Assembly (NCBI GenBank): GCA_964551445.1
Contig: CAZKCG010000015.1
Coordinates: forward strand, 1 to 64,000
Length of the DNA stretch: 64,000 nt
Reading direction: 5' to 3'
Source of the DNA: DAOPXV01 sp964551445
GTDB lineage: Bacteria > Muiribacteriota > UBA9980
Part shown: in pieces, positions 17,744 to 27,238 of the stretch
Position numbering within the stretch: position 1 is the first letter of the stretch
How the letters are laid out: each line of letters opens with the position of its first letter
Program-made: the position numbers and the translations under genes
The notes under the pieces: generated by a model
Seen by the model: the letters and a program-made list of their open reading frames with translations, nothing else
Told to the model about the DNA's origin: nothing
Databases searched by the model: none

Positions 17744-17775
17744 TTAAACCCTCCGCAATGGGTTTAAATCTTTTT
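17744..17775 (+). terminator. Probable terminator between the EamA genes
   Basis: A perfect 8-bp stem (17744-17751 with 17760-17767) with an 8-nt loop is followed by ATCTTTTT. Confidence 0.6.
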
Positions 17776-17835
17776 AATGCTCGCCGCCGTTATCTTCATA
17801 GTATTAAAATAATTAATAGAACGGAATAAAAAACA

Positions 17836-18681
17836 ATGACCTTTATTTATCTGGCTTTAACCATTTTTTTCTGGGGCGCCGGGCAGACGCTTCTTAAGAT
17901 CGGCTTCGCAAAATCGACGCCGATAAGTTCTTTTTTTATAGGCGGTATAGCTGGTATCGCGGTTGCCGCGCCATACATTGTTTTTTACGAACGGCCGGTC
18001 TTCGATAATTATCATCTGTTCCTTCCGATAATGCTCGCGGTCGCGCTTTGCTATCTCACATATTACTACGCGCTCAACGCCGGCGAATTATCCGTGGCCA
18101 GCGCTATTTTAGGGACATATCCGATGTACACGGTATTATTCGCCGTCATGGTCATGAAAGAGGTCCTGGTTTTAAAACAGTATATCGGGCTCTTTCTGGT
18201 CATCGGAGGAGTGGGCGCGCTTTCGGTAAGCTCAGGCGGAACAGATACCGAAGGGGTCAAAGGACAGGGGATATCACGAGTCTGGATATTGCTGTCCATA
18301 ATTTCAGCCATATTGATCGGCACAGCTGACGCCGTGAGCAAGGTCGTTTTGGATCATACCAACCCGGCGACATATTTTTTCTATTTCGGCGTTATTCAGA
18401 TAACTCTCGGTTTCATTCTTAAACTGGCCTTTGAAGGAGGGAATTTCGACCTGGCCCCGCTTCGCTCCAAATATTCGATAATTGGAATGTTCATGCTTAA
18501 CTGCGGCGGCATGGCGTTCACCTTCGCGTTAAAAAGCAATCAGGCCAGCATAGTCGTTCCGCTTTCTTCGACCTACCTCGCGCTCGTTACGCTTTTTTCA
18601 TGGTGGTTTTTGAAGGAAAAATTCACCCTGGCAAAAGGCCTCGGCATCACCGCTATAATAGCCGGCGTAATGCTTCTGTAA
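17836..18681 (+). CDS. EamA/DMT-family transporter, copy 2
   Basis: This second permease of about ten membrane segments is a paralogue of the preceding gene, with the same FFWGAGQTLLKIGF opening, the YYALNAGELSVASA segment in helix 3-4 and a similar C-terminal half. The intervening hairpin suggests independent or partly independent transcription. The Shine-Dalgarno is weak (A-rich sequence before the ATG). The gene is convergent with the minus-strand operon whose last stop is 31 bp away. Confidence 0.85.
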   Translation: MTFIYLALTIFFWGAGQTLLKIGFAKSTPISSFFIGGIAGIAVAAPYIVFYERPVFDNYHLFLPIMLAVALCYLTYYYALNAGELSVASAILGTYPMYTVLFAVMVMKEVLVLKQYIGLFLVIGGVGALSVSSGGTDTEGVKGQGISRVWILLSIISAILIGTADAVSKVVLDHTNPATYFFYFGVIQITLGFILKLAFEGGNFDLAPLRSKYSIIGMFMLNCGGMAFTFALKSNQASIVVPLSSTYLALVTLFSWWFLKEKFTLAKGLGITAIIAGVMLL

Positions 18682-18712
18682 TATTCATGTTTTAAATTTT
18701 CAAATGCCGCGC

Positions 18713-20440
18713 TCACTTCGCGGGTTTGATCTTTCTTTCGAGAGCGGTCCTGATATTCTTCCGGTCTTTTTTTCCGGCCCCGGGGATCCCGGCCACTTTT
18801 TTTACCTTTATATCTCCGGGCTTTTTGCGGTTTTTTTCGGATACCGCAACGCCTTTTTCTTCAAGCGCTCTTATTACTTTCTCGTAGTCGCCGCAGAATT
18901 CCGTCTGGACCTCTTTGTCCCTTATTTCCCGCGAACTCGAAGTTTCTTCGCTCTGACCCTCGCTTTCTGCCTCGCGCACGACCTCGACCTGAAGCATATT
19001 TTTTTCAGGGTTTGAAAGCAGCTGGACATGATAATTTTTCATGGACGGTTTGTGGATATAAGATCTTTTATCATTTATCAATACCGTCTCGAAATCGGTC
19101 TCCGTTTCATAACCAATTTCCTCGAACGCGCTTTTTAACGCCTTCGCGTATTCCAGCGAGTTCGCCCGGGCCGAATCTTCTTCGATCGCTTTAACTATTT
19201 CGATCTTTAACGCTTCCATGTCGAATTTCCCGCCGGAAACCATCAGCGCGCCTATTTCGTCGGCTATCTTCGCGGCTTCAGGCGTTCCGAGACATTCAAG
19301 CTGGTCTTTCATTTCGCGAAGATCGTTCGCGGACCTTATCCGGCGTCTTTCCTTTCTCAAAAGCCCTTCGCAGAATATAACGAAATCGTCATATAGCATA
19401 AGTCTCTGATCAGTGTCTTCCTCGGCTTTTATTCCGTCGAATTTTTTAATGACCTTCGAATATTCACTGTTTTCGGCGAGAAACATGAGCTCCGAAAGCG
19501 TCCGGTTTATCTTTTCGAGCACATTTATTTCTCTCGCGAGCGGGGCGCGGCCGATTCCGCCGGTAGATATGTCGTCTATCGTTAAAGCTTTTTTGAATAT
19601 GCCGGCCGTAAATTTATCTATCTTTTTTCCCTCGAGCAGATCCGCCGCTTCCGAGCCCAGTGAATTAATTAAATTCCCGGCCGCCGTTATCGAATTATCC
19701 AGCGCTTCGAGTTCGCCCGCTTCCGCTATTTTAAGCGTTGAAATGTCCGGTATCCGGGTATTATTAGTTGAAGCCATGATTTCGGCGGCCCTGCCGTCTT
19801 CGACGGCTATCTTTGAAATTGTTTCGACGATCATGGCTTTAACTTTTGCGATCGCGGCGATCCTTCCGGCGTATTCGTCTATTTTTTGGTACGTTAAATA
19901 AGCTATTTCGCTTTCGTTCTTTTTGACATCTTCCGCTATTTCTTTCGCCCTGCATAATTTTTGGCCCGTAGCGAGGATATCTTCCTCGCCGGAGACGGAG
20001 CGGATAAGAGCGGCCAGTTCGATCTCCAGCGCTTTGATATTCGATACGGCGGCATTGATGCCCGGTAGTTTTTGGCCTGCCGCCGCTCGATATAGCGCTG
20101 CTCTTATGCCGACCGATGTTCTGATCCGTTCAAACGCCCTTTGAAAACTCTCTCGCCTTTTTTCTTCGGCTCGGCATCTGAACGCGTCCGAAAGAAGGGC
20201 CGCGGAAAATGCCACGCTCCCTCCGAGAATGAGTATCGGAAGGACGGACGCTACCGCCGCAGCCGATATCGCGGATGATGCGCAGGACGCGGTCCCGGTC
20301 GCGGAAACCGCCGGAGCGATGGGTGAAATGCAGGGAAAAGCCGCCGCGAACGACGACCCTTTTGCCATGACGGCGTAATTTACGGCGCTTCCCGGTATGA
20401 AACCGGGGTTGACTATTATGAATGCTATCATTCCGCTCAT
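18713..20440 (-). CDS. Coiled-coil protein with hydrophobic N-terminus, last gene of the kinase/AAA+ operon
   Basis: I recognise no family. The first 90 residues are hydrophobic, Ala/Gly-rich and contain three cysteines (about 35, 51, 86), with one likely membrane segment about 60-82. From about 90 to 470 the protein is helical and charged with likely coiled coils. The last 100 residues are Lys/Glu-rich after a short beta-like region about 440-480 (RSYIHKPSMKNYHVQLL). AAGGAGAT precedes the ATG at 20440. It follows the kinase gene by 49 bp. As the one family-less member, it could be the substrate or effector of the operon; that is inference. Confidence 0.75.
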   Translation of the reverse strand: MSGMIAFIIVNPGFIPGSAVNYAVMAKGSSFAAAFPCISPIAPAVSATGTASCASSAISAAAVASVLPILILGGSVAFSAALLSDAFRCRAEEKRRESFQRAFERIRTSVGIRAALYRAAAGQKLPGINAAVSNIKALEIELAALIRSVSGEEDILATGQKLCRAKEIAEDVKKNESEIAYLTYQKIDEYAGRIAAIAKVKAMIVETISKIAVEDGRAAEIMASTNNTRIPDISTLKIAEAGELEALDNSITAAGNLINSLGSEAADLLEGKKIDKFTAGIFKKALTIDDISTGGIGRAPLAREINVLEKINRTLSELMFLAENSEYSKVIKKFDGIKAEEDTDQRLMLYDDFVIFCEGLLRKERRRIRSANDLREMKDQLECLGTPEAAKIADEIGALMVSGGKFDMEALKIEIVKAIEEDSARANSLEYAKALKSAFEEIGYETETDFETVLINDKRSYIHKPSMKNYHVQLLSNPEKNMLQVEVVREAESEGQSEETSSSREIRDKEVQTEFCGDYEKVIRALEEKGVAVSEKNRKKPGDIKVKKVAGIPGAGKKDRKNIRTALERKIKPAK

Positions 20441-20489
20441 TATAGATCTCCTTTATTGACGCTGATCCCCGCTTGCCGCGGGTTCGAAT

Positions 20490-23400
20490 TTATCTTCCGC
20501 CCCGCCTGAGCGTTTCGATCGTAACGCCGTGGGCGCGTCCAAGCATATCCAGAGCGGTCCGCCCTGAGCTGTTCCTTAATTTCGTGTCCGCGCCTGCGTT
20601 CATGAGTATGCTTATTATCTCCTCGTTCGATGAAGAAGTAGCGACCATTAAAGCTGTATTTCTGGCGGTATAACTCTGATGATTGACCTCCGCTCCGCGA
20701 TTGATAAGCATTGTAACCATCGAGGGATTGCCTTTGGCCGCGGCTATCATAAGCGGGCTGTTGCCCTGATTATCTGAAAGGTTAACGTTGGCGGATCTTT
20801 CTATAAGCATCTCGGCGAATTTATAATTGCCGTTCTGGATGGCCGCGATCAATGGAGTAACGTTTCCTTCCTCGCCCCTGGCGTTCACATCGCAGCCCGT
20901 GCCCAATAGTATTTCGGCGATCTCCAGGCTGTTTTGCGCCGCAGCGATTATAAGCGCCGTGTTTCCTCGCGAATCAACCGCTTTGACATCCGCGCCTTTT
21001 GATACGAGGTATTTGAATATCTGCGCGTCGGACGCGGCCGCGGCGGTCAGAAGAGCCGTGAATCCGTTGTTATCCCGCGTTTCGATCGGCGCGGAAGCTT
21101 CTATAAGCCTTTTGACGGCTTCGGGCATTTTTGCCCTGACCGCTATCATAAGCGGCGTCTGGCCGAGGGCGTTCCTGAAATTAATATCCGCTTTTTTCGC
21201 GCAAAGCATTTTGATTATCCTGGAATTGCCGTTCGCGCACGCCGCGATAAGAGGCGTTTCCATACGCGCTCCGGCCTGGTCTACGACGGCGTTATTATCG
21301 AGCAGAAGCTTCACTACTTCGGCATTCCCTTTCTGGGCGGCGAAAAACAACGCTGAATAACCGTTTTGATCCAGGGTGTTGACGCTTTCGGGATGAGCGT
21401 GGATCAAATATTTAACGAGTTCGAAGTCCCCGCTGCTTGCCGCGATGACGATCTCCTGTTTTCCAGCGCCGTATTTCAAACCGCTTTCGGTTCCCGGATC
21501 GATGAAGTAACGCCATGTATATTGCCCGAAGCTCATGGTTTTGAAGTTGAAATGAGGCGCCAGCAAATAAGCCGAAGAAAATGCCGCCGAGATGATGCAG
21601 AGCGCGGATAGAATTTTTATCCAGAACCGCTCCACGCTATATTTTCTTTCTACTATGTGGCAGCCGGTCAACGCGTCATACGAGGCTGAATTCCTCCCGC
21701 CATAGGACATGAAAACATATTCGAATATTCCTCCGGCGCAGAAGAAAACAAAAAATCCGGCGCCGCCGGCATTTAAATAAGCGGTCATAAAGCTGTTTTT
21801 AAAAAAATATCCGTACAGGCCGAAGATCAGATAGCCGTATAGCGTGAGCGTCATCATTCTGGCGAAAGCCCTGAAGAAACATGAAAAAAACGGTAATCTC
21901 AGACCTTTGGGCCCGGCCACGGCGATATCGAACATGATCTTACCGGGGGACGCGTAACAACAAAATTCAAATAATGGAATATACACCAGAAAAAAAACGA
22001 AAAAAGATCCCTTTAGAAAAAAAATGACGAACGGAAGCGAAAGCGGACCCGCGGATATCGCCAGAAAAAATATCAGTGAAAAATAAATGGCGAATACGGC
22101 CGAGGCCATATCAAAGATCACGCCGGAAAATCTAAGCCGCGGCTTCGCCCGGTCCAGGCCGACGGTCTCGTCGGGCTTTGATTCAACGGGTTCAGGGGGA
22201 AGCTGGCTGATCTCCGTATAATTATGCTGGTAATATATTTCGTTTATTTTTCCGTCGGAAGGGGGCGTTTGGCCGTCGAACAATTTTATTATAGCCTTGA
22301 TCTTTTCAAAAAACTCAAGAGAATGTTCGGCCTTGTTCTTCCGCACGAGCGCCATTATGAGCTTCCAGTCTTCATCCGACAGCATTTCCTTATAGCTCTT
22401 GATCTGGTTTTCTTCGTCGAGCCGGATGAATTTCTTTTTCAATTCGGCCACGGCGGAGTCGAAATCCGCTTTGCTTATATAATCGCGTTCGCCTAATTTC
22501 GCTAATTTTATAAGTTCCGTTATGGAGTATTGTGAGTCTTTGCAGATCCTGTCGGCGGCGTCGAATAATTCCCTGCGGGCATCGCCGCTGAAAGAATCTG
22601 ATATATAATTGTTTTCGAATATATCCCTGATCTTTTCGGCCGTCGCTTGTTTGTAACCGTCGACGAAATGCGCAAGGACCGCGGCCGCGTAGTCGGCCGG
22701 ATCGTTGAAATGATGGCAGGTCTCAATAACGCCGCCGAACGCTCTGTAAAGCGAGCCGTCATTATTGAGATCCGAATATTTTTTGATTATGTTCAGCTCG
22801 AAAATATCTTTTATGAATTTTTCTTCCTCCGGTGACGCCGTTTTTTTAACTATTTTAGATGAAAGTTCCACCAGATATTCTTTTGAAATAAGGATCCCGC
22901 GGAAGATAAAAGGAAAATCGCCGTCGACCCTGCAGAAAAATTCAAATAACTTCTCGCTCAGGCTGAGCTTTTTGTCGTTGGTCACATCTTCTATCAGCGC
23001 GAGCATTTCTTTGTCCCCGAGTTCGCGGGCCACCCAGTTTCTTATAGCGCCGGACTCGAAATCCAAAAGCGCCGAGTTCCATTTTTTGGCCATGGGTATG
23101 GCCAGATCATGCAGAGCGAAATAATCGGCGCCCTCGAATCTGTATGGGCGCATCTGCCTTGACGATTGAACGATCTCGTCGGACGCTTCGCCGAAGAATA
23201 CCGGAATGTTTTTTTCTCCGCCAAGCCATGAAACTATCTCTTCATGGCCCCAGCGCTTTTTAGGATTTCTTGTAAGAAGACCCTTGATCATTGTTGAAAA
23301 TTCGCTCTTGAGTTCCATGACCCTGGGAACATTTTTGGTCGCGAGCGTGAACATGACCACTCTGTCATCGACGCCGTCGAATGGATTCTTTCCGGCGGCC

Positions 23401-24098
23401 ATCTCGAGCAGGATCATCCCGAGCGACCAGTAATCGGTGGCTCTGGAGATAACTCCCGACATGGATTCGGGCGATGAATATAAAATGGTCCGGTTCATGT
23501 TCGTCTGATGCAGCGACATTTCGGATACCGATGAGATCCCGAAATCGGTGAGCGCGATATCTGGCGGATCGATCTTTCTGATGAGGATATTCGTCGGCTT
23601 GATGTCTCTGTGAATAAGGTTTTTGGAATGTATCTCGAAAAGGCACTCGTCGGCCTTTTTTATAAATTCGATCACGAATTCGCGCGCGACCTTTTTGTTG
23701 TTCTGTAAATAATCAAAAAGCGTTCCGTGCTCCGCGTATTCCTGTATCTCGTAAAACCGTCCGGCTTCCCTTCCGGTCTCGATTATCCGGACGGCGCCGC
23801 GCCCCGAAAAAGATCTGAGCAGTTCCACCACTTCGGGTTTGGGTTCTATTTTAGGCCTGTAATATTTAAGGACCAGCAGATCGCCTGACGCGCCTCTGAT
23901 AAGATAAAGATCGGCCTCGCCTGAGGCGACATCGAGTCTTCGGATCACTTCATAAACCGTATCGCCAAGTTTTATCGTCTTAGCGCTGATACGGCCGGAT
24001 CTATTATCATCCGCCCCGCCGTCGCCCGAAGAACCGCCGTCTTCGACCCGCGTGACATTCTCGTCTTTTTCGATCCTGGTTTTGTCGTCTTTTTTCAA
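20490..24098 (-). CDS. Ser/Thr protein kinase - RDD membrane domain - ankyrin repeat protein
   Basis: This 1202-residue protein has an acidic N-terminal tail, a protein kinase domain (about 45-300) with catalytic loop HRDIKPTN, DFG and APE-like SSPESM, a helical linker (about 320-620), an RDD-type membrane domain with several membrane segments (about 645-800), another membrane segment (about 815-840) and about ten ankyrin repeats to the C-terminus. The glycine-rich loop is degenerate, but the VLK lysine and the catalytic residues are present, so activity is likely. The TTG start at 24098 has GGAG 6 nt upstream. The tail holds TRIE and TRVE, possible FHA-binding phosphothreonine sites; an FHA protein is encoded just upstream. 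The side of the membrane occupied by the ankyrin block is uncertain. Confidence 0.88.
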   Translation of the reverse strand: MKKDDKTRIEKDENVTRVEDGGSSGDGGADDNRSGRISAKTIKLGDTVYEVIRRLDVASGEADLYLIRGASGDLLVLKYYRPKIEPKPEVVELLRSFSGRGAVRIIETGREAGRFYEIQEYAEHGTLFDYLQNNKKVAREFVIEFIKKADECLFEIHSKNLIHRDIKPTNILIRKIDPPDIALTDFGISSVSEMSLHQTNMNRTILYSSPESMSGVISRATDYWSLGMILLEMAAGKNPFDGVDDRVVMFTLATKNVPRVMELKSEFSTMIKGLLTRNPKKRWGHEEIVSWLGGEKNIPVFFGEASDEIVQSSRQMRPYRFEGADYFALHDLAIPMAKKWNSALLDFESGAIRNWVARELGDKEMLALIEDVTNDKKLSLSEKLFEFFCRVDGDFPFIFRGILISKEYLVELSSKIVKKTASPEEEKFIKDIFELNIIKKYSDLNNDGSLYRAFGGVIETCHHFNDPADYAAAVLAHFVDGYKQATAEKIRDIFENNYISDSFSGDARRELFDAADRICKDSQYSITELIKLAKLGERDYISKADFDSAVAELKKKFIRLDEENQIKSYKEMLSDEDWKLIMALVRKNKAEHSLEFFEKIKAIIKLFDGQTPPSDGKINEIYYQHNYTEISQLPPEPVESKPDETVGLDRAKPRLRFSGVIFDMASAVFAIYFSLIFFLAISAGPLSLPFVIFFLKGSFFVFFLVYIPLFEFCCYASPGKIMFDIAVAGPKGLRLPFFSCFFRAFARMMTLTLYGYLIFGLYGYFFKNSFMTAYLNAGGAGFFVFFCAGGIFEYVFMSYGGRNSASYDALTGCHIVERKYSVERFWIKILSALCIISAAFSSAYLLAPHFNFKTMSFGQYTWRYFIDPGTESGLKYGAGKQEIVIAASSGDFELVKYLIHAHPESVNTLDQNGYSALFFAAQKGNAEVVKLLLDNNAVVDQAGARMETPLIAACANGNSRIIKMLCAKKADINFRNALGQTPLMIAVRAKMPEAVKRLIEASAPIETRDNNGFTALLTAAAASDAQIFKYLVSKGADVKAVDSRGNTALIIAAAQNSLEIAEILLGTGCDVNARGEEGNVTPLIAAIQNGNYKFAEMLIERSANVNLSDNQGNSPLMIAAAKGNPSMVTMLINRGAEVNHQSYTARNTALMVATSSSNEEIISILMNAGADTKLRNSSGRTALDMLGRAHGVTIETLRRGGR

Positions 24099-24118
24099 TG
24101 GCAGCTCCGTCGAAAGGC

Positions 24119-24715
24119 CTATTTAATAAATACCGTCAGTTTTAATTTTTTTGAAAGATCCAGCGTGTCGCCGTCGGACAGCTTATATTTCATTCCCCTG
24201 ACAAGCTTTTCATTGTTAAGGCCCGTCAGGTTTTTGGACTCGGGAAGCGGCATGATAAAGCATGCGCCGTTCTCAAATATTATCTTCGCGTGGTTTCTTG
24301 AAACTGTGTCGAATTTTTCGCAGTCGATAAAGTTTTTTTTGCCTGCGTCCGGTCCGCAACTATTTTTTTCACGCTCCGTATGGTCGACGCATCTATCGCA
24401 CCGTCCTATTATCAAGCCGTCTGAAACTTCGATCACGATCCTGTCCTCTTTCGAGAACAGGAATACGCGTTTTTTTTCACCGGCCGCCGCCGTCCCGCCG
24501 CGGCTTTGTATGGCTGAAATATCCGCCCCGCAGTTATCGCAGATAGCTGAATAATCCGGATTGGAATTTCCGCAGCCGGAACAGATCTTCGAACCTTCGC
24601 CGTCATTTTCAAAACTTATTCCGGCGGTTGAGATGTCGGCGAAACAGCCGGCGCATATAGCTTCGAATTCGGCGTTTCGGGAGCCGCACACGGGGCATTT
24701 TTTATAAGCGTTCAA
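24119..24715 (-). CDS. Double zinc-ribbon and FHA-domain protein
   Basis: The N-terminal part has two zinc ribbons (CPVCGSRNAEFEAICAGC at about 7-24 and CSGCGNSNPDYSAICDNCG at about 42-60). The C-terminal half is an FHA domain with IIGRCDR, SRNHAKI and GLNNEKLV, the conserved Gly-Arg, Ser-Arg-x-His and Asn positions that bind phosphothreonine. An inserted cysteine-containing loop (about 112-128) lies between the first two motifs. The TTG start at 24715 has GAGGA 7 nt upstream and overlaps the end of the radical SAM gene by 14 bases, indicating coupled translation. It is likely the reader of phosphorylation by the downstream kinase. Confidence 0.88.
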   Translation of the reverse strand: MNAYKKCPVCGSRNAEFEAICAGCFADISTAGISFENDGEGSKICSGCGNSNPDYSAICDNCGADISAIQSRGGTAAAGEKKRVFLFSKEDRIVIEVSDGLIIGRCDRCVDHTEREKNSCGPDAGKKNFIDCEKFDTVSRNHAKIIFENGACFIMPLPESKNLTGLNNEKLVRGMKYKLSDGDTLDLSKKLKLTVFIK

Positions 24716-25328
24716 TGTTCATTCCTCTCTTTTCCAGAAGCCCGGATATTTTATCCAGATCATTCCTCGCCGGGATCCCGATGATAAATATTCGTCCGCC
24801 GTCGTTCGCGATCTGTATGTTGCGCGCAGTATATTTCATTTCGTTGATATTCTCCGGATAGTTCGCGCGCGCCTTGTCCGATATCAGCCATATCTTCTGG
24901 TTGTCCGAGCCGCGCCATATAAGTTCGTCAGTTTTCTTTTCAATGAAAGGCCCGGAAATTATCACGTCTATTTTTTTCAGGATACCCGGAAAGTCCCTTT
25001 TGAGCTTCGCGTAAGAATAACCCGAATATACCAGGATGTCGCCGCGCGTTATTTCGCCGCAGAAGGACGCGATCTCTTCCAGCGCTTCAGGCTGGGCGAA
25101 AGGTTCGCCGCCGCTTATCGTGATCCCGTCCACGACCCTTCCGGCGAAACCGGCGATCATTTTTTTAACTTCATCTATATCTATCTTTTTTTCTTCTGAA
25201 AATTCCCAGGCGCCAGGATCTATGCAGCCGCTGCAGCGGATATCGCATCCCTGGAACCAGATCCCGAGCCTTACGCCCGGGCCGAGGTTTTTCACCGGGT
25301 AATGTATCTTGTTTAAATAAATTTCCAT
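24702..25328 (-). CDS. Radical SAM protein related to anaerobic RNR activase (NrdG-like)
   Basis: The motif CDIRCSGC (CxxxCxxC, about 29-36) is the 4Fe-4S radical SAM signature, followed by the SAM-binding ISGGEPFAQPEAL and the DILVYSGYSYAKLK segment of NrdG-type activases. The length (208) fits a minimal activase. No glycyl-radical reductase NrdD is in the window, so its target is probably different. It starts 10 bp after the AAA+ gene and overlaps the FHA gene, which places it firmly in the same transcript. Confidence 0.85.
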   Translation of the reverse strand: MEIYLNKIHYPVKNLGPGVRLGIWFQGCDIRCSGCIDPGAWEFSEEKKIDIDEVKKMIAGFAGRVVDGITISGGEPFAQPEALEEIASFCGEITRGDILVYSGYSYAKLKRDFPGILKKIDVIISGPFIEKKTDELIWRGSDNQKIWLISDKARANYPENINEMKYTARNIQIANDGGRIFIIGIPARNDLDKISGLLEKRGMNIERL

Positions 25329-25338
25329 AAATGCCGCG

Positions 25339-27195
25339 TCACACTTCGATACTATAAACGCCGTTCTCCCCTGAAAATGATTTCACCGTAAGAGATATCG
25401 CGCCGCTGTCGCTCTTTCCGCGCCCGGTCATTATGTCGAAGAGCACCCTTGAAAGCGGGTTCAGAAAAACCGTTTCGATCTTGTTTCCAATGCCGCGTCC
25501 GCCGTTTCCCAGATCGTTCGTGCACGCGGCGCATATCGCCGCCCGTATTTCGCCCGGTATCGAAAGTTTGACGTGGTTCTGCTCGGAAAGCCTCTCGATG
25601 ATGTTGTTCATTACCTTATCGAATATCTCGGTAGCGACGCTCTCCCTTATGAAATCGAAAATGATTATGTTGTCGCCGATCCTGTTCAGGATCTCCGGGC
25701 GGCCGAGATTTATCTTGAAATAATTGTTTATCTCTTCCCTGACCTTTGCCTCTACGTCGGCAAAAGGCATTTCGGGCGTCACGTTGAGCGTCTTTTTTCC
25801 ATGTTCGTTCTGGCTGTATATTCCAAGGTTCGAGGTGAAAATGATAATGCTTTCCGAAAAATATACGGTGTTTCCGGAACCGTCCGTAAGCCTTCCGTCC
25901 TCGAGTATCTGAAGGAACTTATCGAGTATCTTTGAATGCGCTTTTTCAATCTCGTCGAAAAGGACCACCGAAAATGGTTTTTCGCGTATGGCGTTGGTCA
26001 GTTCGCCGCCCGCGTCGTATCCCACGTATCCGGGAGGCGCGCCCAGAAGCCTCTGGTCCGAATGTTCAGCCGAGAACTCGCTCATGTCGAATCTGATATA
26101 CGCCCGCTCGTCGCCGAAGATCAGTTCGGTAACGGCTTTCGCTATCTCGGTCTTGCCCGTGCCGGTGGGCCCCGCTAAGAAAAGCACGCCTCTCGGTTTT
26201 CCCGAGTTCTTCGAATGCGCCGCTCCGCTTAATCCCGTGACCGATCTTTTTATTACATCCAGAGTCTTTGTTATCGCCTGCGGCTGGCCCTTTATTCGTT
26301 TTTCAATATATGTTCTGGCGTTCTTTATCTTTTCCATGTCAAGCCGCGCCCACGGATCCTCTGAAACGCCTATCTTATAGCGCCTGACCGCCTCTGAAAC
26401 GCTTTCGAATTCGAGCCCTTCGCGCCTCGCAAGCTGAGTGATGGCCATTATGTCTGAATTATACATTCCCTCCGTCGCTTCTGAGAAGAGATTCACAAGT
26501 TCCCCGCGCGATTCTTCGCTGCACTCGCCGAATCCTTTTATAGCTTTTGAGATAAGGCCGATAAAAGGCTTTCTCATCATTAGATCGGGCTTTGCTATTG
26601 TCACCGGCCGGATCCTGGGATTATTTATGAAGAACCACGACGGGAAATCATTTTCCTTGTCGCATATCCAGAAAATAGCGTTATATTTTGGGCTTTTATC
26701 GGTCTCGGTAATGTGGGGGAACGCCGTATATGAGAGTTTTAAAAACGACGCGAAAAAGTCTTTTTCCTCGACCGACATCGAGTTCGGGCTGACCATGATC
26801 CGTGACGCGAATTCGACGAAAATGGCTATGAAAGCGTCCTTATATTCGACCATTTTTCTTATGTAATCGAAAGCCTTGACTATTGAACATGCGAAATGCC
26901 CGTCTTTAAAGGTCAATCCGAACGACCTGTAAAAAAAATCGTTGACCTGTTTTTCGTTCTCAGGCGTCAGATTCTGCGCGAGTGAAAAACCGTCCACCGG
27001 ATCGTAACTGATGAAATACTGAAAGCCTTCGGTCTGAAGGTTTTCGGTCAAATAATATTTAAGCTGCAGCGGGAAGAATTTTTCCTGATTGTGAAAAGGA
27101 TAAATGTCTCTGATGTTGCCGGAAAGAATGAACTGCGACTTGATATTGATGAACCGCTTGACGTCTTTGATCCATCTCGGAACGATAAAATCCAT
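25339..27195 (-). CDS. ClpB/ClpA D2-type AAA+ ATPase with a degenerate N-terminal AAA-like module
   Basis: The C-terminal half (about 300-618) is a ClpB/ClpA second-ring ATPase: Walker A GPTGTGKTE, the pore/substrate segment APPGYVGYD, Walker B VVLFDEIEKAH, sensor 1 IIFTSNLG, an Arg finger region near RPEILNRIG and sensor 2 GGRGIGN. The N-terminal 290 residues do not contain a P-loop but show AAA-like order, including AIFVEFASRI (Walker B-like) and AIFWICDKENDFPSWF (sensor 1-like). It lacks the Clp N-domain and the ClpB middle coiled coil. It is the first gene of the operon, with AAGGAGAAT and a promoter upstream. Likely a remodelling or unfolding motor for the operon's substrate. Confidence 0.87.
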   Translation of the reverse strand: MDFIVPRWIKDVKRFINIKSQFILSGNIRDIYPFHNQEKFFPLQLKYYLTENLQTEGFQYFISYDPVDGFSLAQNLTPENEKQVNDFFYRSFGLTFKDGHFACSIVKAFDYIRKMVEYKDAFIAIFVEFASRIMVSPNSMSVEEKDFFASFLKLSYTAFPHITETDKSPKYNAIFWICDKENDFPSWFFINNPRIRPVTIAKPDLMMRKPFIGLISKAIKGFGECSEESRGELVNLFSEATEGMYNSDIMAITQLARREGLEFESVSEAVRRYKIGVSEDPWARLDMEKIKNARTYIEKRIKGQPQAITKTLDVIKRSVTGLSGAAHSKNSGKPRGVLFLAGPTGTGKTEIAKAVTELIFGDERAYIRFDMSEFSAEHSDQRLLGAPPGYVGYDAGGELTNAIREKPFSVVLFDEIEKAHSKILDKFLQILEDGRLTDGSGNTVYFSESIIIFTSNLGIYSQNEHGKKTLNVTPEMPFADVEAKVREEINNYFKINLGRPEILNRIGDNIIIFDFIRESVATEIFDKVMNNIIERLSEQNHVKLSIPGEIRAAICAACTNDLGNGGRGIGNKIETVFLNPLSRVLFDIMTGRGKSDSGAISLTVKSFSGENGVYSIEV

Positions 27196-27238
27196 ATTAA
27201 AATATTCTCCTTGCGGACTGCCGTAAAATCACATAATG

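Noticed and set aside
20470..20500. GGGTTCGAATT resembling a tRNA T-loop
   Set aside because: No matching acceptor, D or anticodon arms around it; it lies at the end of the kinase gene.
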